In this document: positions 52,308 through 59,998 of the stretch, in pieces
Position numbering within the stretch: position 1 is the stretch's first letter
Layout of the letters: every line of letters begins with the position of its first letter
Source: CALDTK01 sp965213735
GTDB taxonomy: Bacteria; Bacteroidota; Bacteroidia; Chitinophagales; Saprospiraceae
Assembly (NCBI GenBank): GCA_965213735.1
Contig: CBDCAB010000006.1
Span: forward strand, 1,798,001 to 1,862,000
Direction of reading: 5' to 3'
DNA length: 64,000 nucleotides
Made by a program: the position numbers and the translations under genes
The notes under the pieces: generated by a model
The model's input: the letters and a program-made list of their open reading frames with translations, nothing else
The model's database searches: none
What the model was told of the DNA's origin: nothing

Positions 52308-53313
52308 CTAATTTTTAATCTCATACCTAACTCGCTGTTGGTAACATACATTGCGAAAGCCAGTCCACGCGTTAGGTGCGGCAAATGAATTAATAGAATC
52401 TCCACTAAAATATTCAGCAGATGTATTCCAGCTGGCGCCTTTACTCACAGAATCTTGCTCGACAAGTTCGGCAACGTTTCCGACTGTTCCACAAATATTG
52501 AGTGAATTGCATTTAGCAGCAGCGCAAGGTAGAGTCACAACTCGTCGGTGCTTTTTGAAGCTGATGCGCTTACGGGGGCGGGATTTTACTGACCAAGCTT
52601 CTTTGGTGTTATATCTTGATTTACGCTTCCGCAAAACTTGTGGATTCGTTTCTTGCGCCTGGGCACCTGTGGCAGAAGTAGCTGTCGCGAATCCAGCAAA
52701 TTTATTCCACTCGTCCACAGTCGGAATTTTGAAGGTGCAAATATCTAGCTCGACTGTCTCTACCGGCTTGTCGGGATTGGCAGGTTGATAGACGAATTGA
52801 TTGTTTTCGAAGCGCTCTACAGTAAAATAATTTTCTGCAGATTGCGTGGGGTCGAGCTTGAATACCCCCGGCTTGAGCCAAAGTACGTTCTACGACTCTA
52901 TCTCCTCGCCATTCCGTCCAGCTTTTTGCCTGCTCGATAGTAACTCCAACTACAGGATAAGCTGCAAACTGAAGATCGCGATGATAAGTACCTGCAAGTG
53001 CCTCAGAACCTTCCACAGTTAGCCAGACGGTAGTATCGAGAACAGATGCTCGATACTCAGCAGAGTTGGGTCCAAATACTCGCTTCAACCAATGCTGATA
53101 TTCCCAATAACCTATATTTGAGACCTCAGTCTTGTCTGCAAAAAAGTTATCCTCCACATGTACTGAGCCAGGCGGAGGCAAGGAGCTGCTAGTCGCAGTT
53201 GGATGCACGGAAGCACAGCCCGCATATAAGAGCACGCCCCACGAGATGAGCAGAATGCGATATATGTTGGTGAACGTCACAAATGTAAGGTTGTAAGCAC
53301 GGCGAGAATTCAA
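52308..53313 (-). pseudogene. SUMF1/formylglycine-generating-type lipoprotein with a frameshift
   Basis: The first frame (from 53313) has a lipoprotein signal (LISWGVLLYAGCAS) and the start of a SUMF1 domain (FFADKTEVSNIGYWEYQHWL, then YPVVGVTIEQAKSWTEWRGD). Near 52885 the meaning moves to another frame, which continues LKPGVFKLDPTQSAENYFTV, IPTVDEWNKFAGFATATSAT, and later ICGTVGNVAELVEQDSVSKG and SFAAPNAWTGFRNV. The two halves together make a complete domain, so one or two bases are lost or added. In Bacteroidota such lipoproteins include gliding/T9SS components of the GldK/GldJ kind, but the likeness here is general. Either a recent break or a sequence error. Confidence 0.75.
52625..52637 (+). 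repeat. Iterated motif, 13-base form
   Basis: GCTTCCGCAAAAC, the shorter form also found at 26553 and, on the other strand, at 43628 and 46867. Confidence 0.6.
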
Positions 53314-53387
53314 GAATGACTAGATTGATGGTGCCAAATTTAGGGATACTGATGCACCTGGCGGTTTGGTTACGCGTGCTTAAGCAC

Positions 53388-53446
53388 GCAGCACCCAGCA
53401 CCTAGCACCCAGCACCCAGCTCCCAGCACCTAGCACCTAGCACCCA
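53388..53446 (+). repeat. Tandem heptamer repeat (AGCACCC / AGCACCT), copy 1
   Basis: About eight seven-base units, joined directly to the hairpin at 53447. The same composite recurs at 55051-55134 on the other side of the 53700-54728 gene. Confidence 0.75.
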
Positions 53447-53470
53447 CCTGACCACAACCTTGTGGTCAGG
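53447..53470. repeat. Hairpin repeat CCTGACCACAA-cc-TTGTGGTCAGG, copy 1
   Basis: A perfect 11-bp stem with a 2-base centre. Four copies occur between 53.4 and 56.0 kb. Confidence 0.8.
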
Positions 53471-53515
53471 CCAGCACCCAGCACGGTTCCGGGTAAACCC
53501 TACCCTCTGACAACG

Positions 53516-53576
53516 ACGCCGCTATGCGGCTATGGCCATGCTACGTAAAGGCTGCGTGATAGCCGCGTAGCGGCGT
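53516..53576. repeat. Large hairpin
   Basis: ACGCCGCTATGCGGCTAT (53516-53533) pairs with ATAGCCGCGTAGCGGCGT (53559-53576) with one mismatch, leaving a 25-base loop. No T tail follows, so it is more likely a structured RNA element or REP-like repeat than a terminator. Confidence 0.6.
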
Positions 53577-53699
53577 GACAGCGTCAATAGGTAGGGGCTC
53601 TTTGAGGAAGAACTAATGTAAGGTAGGCTCCCGACTACATGATGAGGGAGGATCTATGTCTAAGCGTCATTATGGAGCCTTGGGTTTCTGCGGCGGCAC

Positions 53700-54728
53700 T
53701 CATTTCCTTCTCCTTCGTCGTTGTCGCAAGAGTCGTCTCGCTTGTTTGGAAATGACCTCGCTCGGATCATCTTTGTATTTTTGAAGCAGGTCTGGCAAAT
53801 ATTCAGAGTTTCTTCTATATAGTTCTTGCATCAGAAAGTTGCGCATCGAGAAGTCAGAATCATCTTGAAAGCTCAGTCCGAAGGGTATAAACAAAGAATC
53901 CGCGAAAGCTGCCGCATCATGAAATAAGATGTGTTTCGCCGATGCTTGTTGCTCTTCAAGTAAATCCTGCCGCGAGCCAGGATAAACGAACCTTGAGCCA
54001 GGAAGTTCGACAGCCTTACTGATATATTCAAATGCTGTCAACGAGAATGGAAAATTGGATAATGCATCTGCAATGTGAAGAATCTCGTTGCGGCTTGCAG
54101 ACGTAATCATATAACTACCAAGATATGGAACAACAGCGGGATTCTTCACACGACACAAAATATGAAGTGCATCTGACCGAAAAAAGCCGGGCTGAGAAGC
54201 CGTTATCTGAACCATGTACTTAGAAATCCACTTGTCCAAACTGAGAGAATCACAATCTACTACTAAAAACTCTGTACTACATGAGAGCTCAAAAGATTCT
54301 TCGCCATTTATTGTAAATCTTTTACTGCACGTGACATTGTACGTTCCCACAGTGTCCAAGTCCACCCAATTATCTATCCATAAGGTATAATTTAGTGAAT
54401 CGCCTTCACGAATCGGTACATGGCCTACCAGTTTGCTCACAAGTACGGATGTAAGAGGATATATGGGTAGAGTTGGTAACACTTCCTGGTTGGGACCTGT
54501 TACAGTGACATTGAAGTCTTCATTACGGCCGAGATTATTGTAAACAGACCCTTCTGGATCATAAAAGATTTTATTAGGTACTTGGCTGTGAGACGTTACC
54601 CTATACTCCAGCATCATAGGCTGGCCTATTAACACAGTATCATATACGGCCACGGAGCAATTTAGTAAGTCTTGTGCAGCAGTTTGCAAGACGAAAAACA
54701 AGCTGATGAAAAGTATTGCTATACGCAT
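53700..54728 (-). CDS. Secreted protein of unknown function
   Basis: A 342-residue protein with a signal peptide (IAILFISLFFVLQTAAQD). The first ~150 residues are an immunoglobulin-like beta domain (YDTVLIGQPMMLEYRVTSHS, TLWIDNWVDLDTVGTYNVTC). The rest is helical, resembling HEAT-type packing (FFRSDALHILCRVKNPAVVP, then YLPDLLQKYKDDPSEVISKQ), and ends in a run of Arg. I recognise no family. It is flanked on both sides by the same heptamer-plus-hairpin composite repeat, as if bracketed. Confidence 0.65.
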   Translation of the reverse strand: MRIAILFISLFFVLQTAAQDLLNCSVAVYDTVLIGQPMMLEYRVTSHSQVPNKIFYDPEGSVYNNLGRNEDFNVTVTGPNQEVLPTLPIYPLTSVLVSKLVGHVPIREGDSLNYTLWIDNWVDLDTVGTYNVTCSKRFTINGEESFELSCSTEFLVVDCDSLSLDKWISKYMVQITASQPGFFRSDALHILCRVKNPAVVPYLGSYMITSASRNEILHIADALSNFPFSLTAFEYISKAVELPGSRFVYPGSRQDLLEEQQASAKHILFHDAAAFADSLFIPFGLSFQDDSDFSMRNFLMQELYRRNSEYLPDLLQKYKDDPSEVISKQARRLLRQRRRRRK

Positions 54729-55050
54729 GGTTGAAAGACTTTTTGCTCAAATAAAGGTTTTTCAGTAGCCAGTTCTTCCGCATCAACTACAGCTCTCCCC
54801 AAAAAATCTTGAGCTGCTTCTGATGGGTTAGAGGTCTAGCAGGGTTCGGCAACCTTATCGAAATAAATATAGCCATTATCTAATTTTATACATGTCTTCG
54901 CATAGACAGTTTTGCGGCTGAACTGTTCAAGTGAAAGTCAGCTCGCGAAGCATTTGAGGGTAGAGGCTAATATTTTGGCACCCTTTCTAGTCGCTCGGGA
55001 TTTTTGCGATTTTCATAAATTGGACGTCGAGCTGCTCAACTGCACAGGCA
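54729..55050. other. Non-coding stretch
   Basis: 322 bp upstream of the secreted-protein gene; no gene supported. It runs into the second heptamer repeat. Confidence 0.4.
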
Positions 55051-55134
55051 TTTAACACCCAGCACCCAGCACCTAGCACCCAGCATCCAGCCCCCAGCAC
55101 CTAGCACCCACCTGACCACAACCTTGAGGTCAGG
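55051..55134 (+). repeat. Heptamer repeat plus hairpin, copy 2
   Basis: AGCACCC/AGCACCT-type units (55051-55110) followed by CCTGACCACAACCTTGAGGTCAGG (55111-55134), the same composite and orientation as at 53388-53470. One stem base differs. Confidence 0.75.
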
Positions 55135-55179
55135 CCAGCCCTTACCGAACTGTACGCGCCTGAGCAAGGTTATAGCGGC

Positions 55180-55581
55180 GTGATTCAAGATGCCGATACA
55201 CTTCAGGAAATTACTGCTCACCTCACCCGCATCCAGAATGCGTGTCGTGAGTATCCTACTCAAGCTGCGACAGAGCGTCGGATGACCTTTGCATCTATTC
55301 GTATCGCAGCCGATGCCATTGGGACTATTGCCGATGATGTGCTGCGGCCTGAACAAGCAAGTGACGTCCGCGAGCAAGTGATCGCCATTACCAGCAGCGT
55401 CGATGACCTCGCCGACAGGTTCGGGTCAGATGAGCGGGGTGACTGCCATGTGTGCGGCCAGCGTTTGGAAGAAGCAGGTTTGGGCAGTGGCAACTCACTA
55501 CGGTATTGCACCAATTGTCCTGCTCCCATCCTTGAAGCTGTCCGTCAAATTAGTGATCTTACAGGCGCTGACGTGCTTTAG
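55180..55581 (+). CDS. Small protein with a zinc-ribbon-like end, possibly 5'-truncated
   Basis: 133 residues from GTG 55180. The first ~90 residues are helical (LQEITAHLTRIQNACREYPT, then IRIAADAIGTIADDVLRPEQ). The end has CHVCGQRL ... YCTNCPAP, a C-x-x-C pair arrangement that could bind zinc. The frame remains open upstream (ALTELYAPEQGYSG) back to the hairpin repeat, so the repeat may have removed the true start. Function unknown. Confidence 0.5.
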   Translation: MIQDADTLQEITAHLTRIQNACREYPTQAATERRMTFASIRIAADAIGTIADDVLRPEQASDVREQVIAITSSVDDLADRFGSDERGDCHVCGQRLEEAGLGSGNSLRYCTNCPAPILEAVRQISDLTGADVL

Positions 55582-55617
55582 CCGTCTAGCAAACAAGTAA
55601 CTATGAGTCAACACAAG

Positions 55618-55712
55618 CTCAGTGGGCCGCTTAGGTCCACCATGTGCTCGGCTAGTTTATTTGACCGCAAGTCAGATGGGCTGGCCTGAACACAACTTTG
55701 TGGTCAGGCTAA
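55618..55712 (+). repeat. 95-bp direct repeat, first copy
   Basis: Contains GGTCCACCATGTGCTCGG, CAGATGGGCTGGCCTGAACA and ends in the hairpin CCTGAACACAACTTTGTGGT-CAGG (55685-55708). Its partner is at 55854-55948. Confidence 0.75.
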
Positions 55713-55853
55713 ACTTGTAAAATTTAGCGCCACTTAAGGTTCTGCCGCTGTCCAGAATGGCCGATTCTACCGTCGCCCAGCCCGGCTTCAGGCTCGCTAG
55801 CGCTTGCCTGCGCCAGACCGGCCATTCACATCGCGGACTTTCCAGCCCGCCTG

Positions 55854-55948
55854 AGCCAGTGGGCCGGTTAGGTCCACCATGTGCTCGGTCAGTTTGTTTG
55901 ATCGCAGGTCAGATGGGCTGGCCTGAACACAACCGTGTGGTCAGGCTG
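55854..55948 (+). repeat. 95-bp direct repeat, second copy
   Basis: Nearly identical to 55618-55712, including the terminal hairpin (55922-55945). A further small dyad CCACAACTTTGTGG follows at 55955-55968. The 140 bp between the copies holds no supported gene. Confidence 0.75.
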
Positions 55949-55984
55949 GGCTAACCACAACTTTGTGGACACGCCGTCAATACG

Positions 55985-57235
55985 CTAGCGCCACTCCACT
56001 TCTAGGCCAATACCACCAGAGTAAAGCTGAACACCTGTATAGCCTACGCCACCAAACGGTATGGACACAAAGGGAGCAAGTCGATAGGCGAGGCCATGGG
56101 ACGTTACCAGTCGATAGCCAAGTTGCACCTGCGCCACGCTAAGTATATTTTTATGGACGTTGCGCATTTGCAATTCACGTCGCGCATTGGGATCATAGCG
56201 TTGATATTCATAGTCAAAAGATTCACGATTTAAAAAATAACTGGTAAGGCCTGCACTCGCGAATAGTCCGCTAGTGTTGTTTTGACGAAAGTGGTAAGTG
56301 GCTAGCACAGGTACTTCGAATACATCTGTTTTAGATTTAGTGTTTGCTGCGGGAATATCATTATACCAAAATCCTGCGGGCATGGCGTAATCATCAGCTC
56401 CAGCTTCATAGCATTTTCTGCCATAGCTAAGGCCGAGTTGCAGTTCCCAGTGGCGCAATACAGCTGCATGCACAACGATGCCGGCGCGCGCACCCCAACG
56501 CAGTGGCTCAGACATCCCAACAGCACTTGCTTCGCCAGCGGCAAATGCACCGACAGAAAAACGCGGCGCTGCCTTAGAAGTAATTTTCACAGGCCTTGGA
56601 GTACCTATCGCTGGAAGCTCAGCATCAATCAAATCTGCATTATTCGAATTGAGGTGACGAAGATCCGGCGAAGGAAGATTTACGAGGTTTCCTGCGTCTT
56701 TGTGCGCATCGCTGGGAATATCTAAAGCCGGAGCACCTGATGCTGTATTTGCTAGAGTCGCATTAGCTGGCGTGGCACGCAATACAGCAGTGACTGTTGA
56801 TGCAGTAGATTTAGCTGCACTTTGCTGCATTGCGAAAGGAGCAGGCTGAGCACTTTGCGGCTGCGTTGTAGTTAGTTCTGTTGCAGCGTCAGGCTGACTG
56901 GCAATTGCTGGTTCAAATTTAAAATTAGGTTCTAAAGCAGTATCTAAATAGGATGGATGCGCTGTTGTATTCTGAAAATTATTGGCTTGAGGTACTTGCT
57001 GAATATCGGCTGATGGTGTTGATAGATTAGCAGACCTAACTAAACTAAAAGTCCCCCAAGTAATGAGGCTGAGGAAGAGCATCATCCAGAAGATGCTCAC
57101 AACGCGATTATTCCGCTCGCGTTTTGCGTCGGCATCGAGGAGCGCCGACATTTGCTTCCACTCCTCGTGGTGGGGAGTGAAGTCGCTGCGTTCGCTGTTG
57201 CTACGAAATAGATCGTCGAGTTCGCTTGGAGTCAC
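55985..57235 (-). CDS. Anti-sigma-like/outer-membrane beta-barrel fusion protein
   Basis: A 416-residue protein starting at GTG, overlapping the sigma-factor stop (GTGA). The first ~45 residues are cytosolic, followed by one TM helix (VVSIFWMMLFLSLITWGTFS). A Gln/Ala/Thr-rich linker of ~150 residues leads to a C-terminal beta-barrel (FSVGAFAAGEASAVGMSEPL, HWELQLGLSYGRKCYE, then TYHFRQNNTSGLFASAGLTS, and LAYRLAPFVSIPFGGVGYTG). This build occurs beside ECF sigma genes in Bacteroidota. It probably senses envelope state and holds the sigma factor; the direct evidence is the coupling and the layout. Confidence 0.75.
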   Translation of the reverse strand: MTPSELDDLFRSNSERSDFTPHHEEWKQMSALLDADAKRERNNRVVSIFWMMLFLSLITWGTFSLVRSANLSTPSADIQQVPQANNFQNTTAHPSYLDTALEPNFKFEPAIASQPDAATELTTTQPQSAQPAPFAMQQSAAKSTASTVTAVLRATPANATLANTASGAPALDIPSDAHKDAGNLVNLPSPDLRHLNSNNADLIDAELPAIGTPRPVKITSKAAPRFSVGAFAAGEASAVGMSEPLRWGARAGIVVHAAVLRHWELQLGLSYGRKCYEAGADDYAMPAGFWYNDIPAANTKSKTDVFEVPVLATYHFRQNNTSGLFASAGLTSYFLNRESFDYEYQRYDPNARRELQMRNVHKNILSVAQVQLGYRLVTSHGLAYRLAPFVSIPFGGVGYTGVQLYSGGIGLEVEWR

Positions 57236-57795
57236 GTTTGTATGGCCTGAGGAGGCGATGGAATGTGAAGGCTTTCTGCGACCATACGTTTAAGATGAGC
57301 GCGAGCCTTGAAGAGGTTGGATTTTGAAGTGCCGACAGAGATACCGAGCTTATCGGCAATTTCTTCATGTTTGAAGCCGTCGATCACGTAGAGATTAAAT
57401 ACTATTCTGTAGCCTTCGCTGAGTTTGCGCACCATAGTAAGTAACTCTTGGTAGCCGATGCGACTCAACGTCTCTTCGCGATTGTAGGCCGGAGTCGAGT
57501 TAGTTAATTCCACGAGAGGTGCGTGTTTGCGTTGCTTACGCACAAAATCGAGCGCAGCGCGCACCACAATGATGCGAAACCATGGCTTGAAGGGCTTGCT
57601 TTGATCATAAGCGGCTATACGTTTGAAGACGGTGAGGAAGGCATCATGTACGATGCCCACAGCCTGATCGCGGTCATCGCAGTAGCGAATGGCGATACTC
57701 ATCGCATAGCCGAAGTAGGCCTGGTACAGCTGGTGTTGAGCAGCGCGCTCCTGGCGAAGACAAGCAGCGAGTATGTCAGTCCAGGTGCTCTCCAT
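57232..57795 (-). CDS. ECF-type RNA polymerase sigma factor
   Basis: A 187-residue protein from the ATG at 57795 (MESTWTDILAACLRQ). Region 2 (YFGYAMSIAIRYCDDRDQAV, then GIVHDAFLTVFKRIAAYDQS) and region 4 with the helix-turn-helix (IDGFKHEEIADKLGISVGTS, KSNLFKARAHLKRM) are clear. It directs polymerase to envelope or stress promoters, likely controlled by the overlapping barrel protein gene. Intact. Confidence 0.9.
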   Translation of the reverse strand: MESTWTDILAACLRQERAAQHQLYQAYFGYAMSIAIRYCDDRDQAVGIVHDAFLTVFKRIAAYDQSKPFKPWFRIIVVRAALDFVRKQRKHAPLVELTNSTPAYNREETLSRIGYQELLTMVRKLSEGYRIVFNLYVIDGFKHEEIADKLGISVGTSKSNLFKARAHLKRMVAESLHIPSPPQAIQT

Positions 57796-57909
57796 TGATG
57801 TGCGCGTACCTGCAGGCATAGCCCTATACCAACAGTACCGCTAGATACGGCAAAATGGTTGCTTTTGCCGGGTGGTAGGTTCGAAAAGGTGGCCTGCCCA
57901 TTAGCGTAG

Positions 57910-58602
57910 TCATGCCACTAGCATCCGCTTTGCAGCCTGATAATAGCATACCGTAGCCACAGTCAAAATAACGTGACTCACGTCATGATAATTAAACCAT
58001 ACCGGATGTAGATAAAATTCAGTTAAATGTACAACCACAGCAGTAGCTGCCACACCGATACCCAAAAGCACAAACCGACTCGCTTCAGCGGCTGTCTGCT
58101 TATAGATGATGCTATGCAAAGGCAAGGCGATGACTATCAAACCGTAGGCAGCGTGAACTTCGACCAAATAAAAGGCATTAAAATCGAACAAGTACCCACT
58201 GAATAAGATGAAAAAATGGAACACCACTAGTTCCACAATATTTGCGATGGACATAATTCTTCCCAAGCGCGCACTAACACGTTCTCCAGCATATAGAATT
58301 GCTGCTCGCTCAAAACAAGCAACACCCCACATACTCACAATCCATCCGGGATATTTGGCTTCGTAGCCGAGGAGGTACTGAAAGCCGTGGCCAAGGAATG
58401 CACCCAGAAATACCGCTATGCCCATCAGCAGGAACATGTACCGCAACCAATTACCAGCGGGTGAAAGCCTGATCGACATGCGCGTGAGCTGGAAGAAGCA
58501 GTAAAAATTCACCAGCGACCACAGCAAATCCGTGAGGATTACGTCGATCTCCTGCAAACGAATGCCGAAGACGATTACATCAGTTGGATTAAGCGCTTCC
58601 AC
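57910..58602 (-). CDS. Seven-helix membrane protein
   Basis: A 230-residue protein with about seven hydrophobic helices: WSLVNFYCFFQL, YMFLLMGIAVFLGAFLGHGF, NIVELVVFHFFILFSGYLF, VLLGIGVAATAVVVHLTEF and others. The last helices carry YHDVSHVILTVATVCYYQAA. The spread of His and Asp (GHGFQYLLG, NYHDVSH) recalls the CREST superfamily of metal-dependent membrane hydrolases, but this is only a likeness. It is divergent from the helicase gene with 40 bp between the starts. Confidence 0.7.
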   Translation of the reverse strand: MEALNPTDVIVFGIRLQEIDVILTDLLWSLVNFYCFFQLTRMSIRLSPAGNWLRYMFLLMGIAVFLGAFLGHGFQYLLGYEAKYPGWIVSMWGVACFERAAILYAGERVSARLGRIMSIANIVELVVFHFFILFSGYLFDFNAFYLVEVHAAYGLIVIALPLHSIIYKQTAAEASRFVLLGIGVAATAVVVHLTEFYLHPVWFNYHDVSHVILTVATVCYYQAAKRMLVA

Positions 58603-58642
58603 GGCGCGCGAATGTAGCCTACCGCCCGCCTACCTTCGCGCT

Positions 58643-59998
58643 ATGTCAGAATCATCTGCTCAAGAAGAATTTACCTTTCGCGACCTCAACCTCAATAAGC
58701 GTCTGTGGAGCGCGCTCGATGATATGGGGATCACCGAGCCTACCTATATCCAAGCGGCCGCAATCCCTGCTGTGATGAGCGGCAAAGATGTGGTCGGCAT
58801 TGCCCAAACAGGAACTGGTAAGACCCTAGCCTACCTGCTTCCTGCTCTCAAAATGTGGCGCTTCGCTAAGCACCGATTTCCGCAAATTCTCATTATCGTA
58901 CCCACCCGCGAATTGGTCGAACAAGTCGTCGATCAACTCGAGCAGCTCACCAAATACATGGACGTCGTGATCCGCGGCATCTACGGCGGGTCGAGCATCC
59001 TCACCCAGCAACAGATCCTTCAAGATGGACTCGATGTGCTCGTGGCGACACCAGGCCGATTGCTCGACATTGCCATGACGGGAACCATCAAATTTAAGTT
59101 TTTGCGAAAGCTAATTATCGATGAAGTAGACGAAATGCTAGAATTGGGTTTTCGTCCTCAACTTCTCAACATACTCGACCTGCTTCCGCCAAAACGGCAG
59201 AACTTACTCTTTTCAGCTACCATTACTGAAGACGTTAAGCTAATCATTGATGAAACATTTAATTTCCCACTTTATGTCACTGCAGCGCGCTCCGGAACAC
59301 CTTTAGAAAATATTACTCAGCTCGCTTATCCAGCTGAAAACTTTAATACAAAAGTCAATTTGCTCGAGCATCTCTTAGCAGATAAAACACGCTTTACAAA
59401 GGTGCTGGTTTTTGCGCCAAGCAAACGTCTTGCCGATCTTGTTTTTGAACGCTTAGAGAGCACCTTCCCTGGCCACGCTACATTAATTCATGGTAACCGA
59501 GCTCAAAATGCCCGTTTTCGGGCGCTGGAGAATTTTGAGAAAGGGGATAAGCGCATCCTTGTGGCTACAGATCTTGTGAGTCGAGGATTAGATATTCAAG
59601 GAGTTTCGCACGTTATTGCTATGAATGCCGCTGGAGAGCCAGAGGGATATATCCATCGCATCGGTCGCACCGGGCGCGCTGATGAAACGGGAGAATCTAT
59701 ATTAATGTTTTCTCCAAAGGAGCTAGGTAACGTGGCCAATATAGAAGGCCTAATGCGCAAGGAAATTACCAAACTTGATTTTCCTGAAGAGGTGACAGTA
59801 AGCGATGAGCTAATTCCTGAAGAACGTCCTCAAATCTTTATGCCTACCCTTGACGTAAAGCTACGCGAAACAGGTGGTGCCTTTCACGAAAAAGGCGCCA
59901 AGCGAAAGAAGCAAAATCGCGGCAATGCGAAGACGCGCAAACTCAAGAAGAAAATGTCCACCAAGCCTGGTGCAGGTAAGCGTAAGGGTAAACGCTAA
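58643..59998 (+). CDS. DEAD-box RNA helicase
   Basis: A 451-residue protein from ATG 58643 (MSESSAQEEFTFRDLNLN). The motifs are all visible: Q motif EPTYIQAAAIP, I AQTGTGKTLAY, Ia PTRELVEQ, II present as the variant VDEMLEL in KLIIDEVDEMLELG (D-E-V-D in place of D-E-A-D), III SAT, V ATDLVSRGLDIQGV and VI HRIGRTGRADETG. The C-terminal tail is basic (KRKKQNRGNAKTRKLKKKMS). It unwinds RNA in ribosome assembly or mRNA decay. Two variants of the iterated motif lie in it. Intact. Confidence 0.92.
   Translation: MSESSAQEEFTFRDLNLNKRLWSALDDMGITEPTYIQAAAIPAVMSGKDVVGIAQTGTGKTLAYLLPALKMWRFAKHRFPQILIIVPTRELVEQVVDQLEQLTKYMDVVIRGIYGGSSILTQQQILQDGLDVLVATPGRLLDIAMTGTIKFKFLRKLIIDEVDEMLELGFRPQLLNILDLLPPKRQNLLFSATITEDVKLIIDETFNFPLYVTAARSGTPLENITQLAYPAENFNTKVNLLEHLLADKTRFTKVLVFAPSKRLADLVFERLESTFPGHATLIHGNRAQNARFRALENFEKGDKRILVATDLVSRGLDIQGVSHVIAMNAAGEPEGYIHRIGRTGRADETGESILMFSPKELGNVANIEGLMRKEITKLDFPEEVTVSDELIPEERPQIFMPTLDVKLRETGGAFHEKGAKRKKQNRGNAKTRKLKKKMSTKPGAGKRKGKR

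Noticed and set aside
55036..55377. Minus-strand frame across the heptamer repeat
   Set aside because: It consists largely of the translated repeat (CWVLGV-like run) and overlaps a better plus-strand gene.
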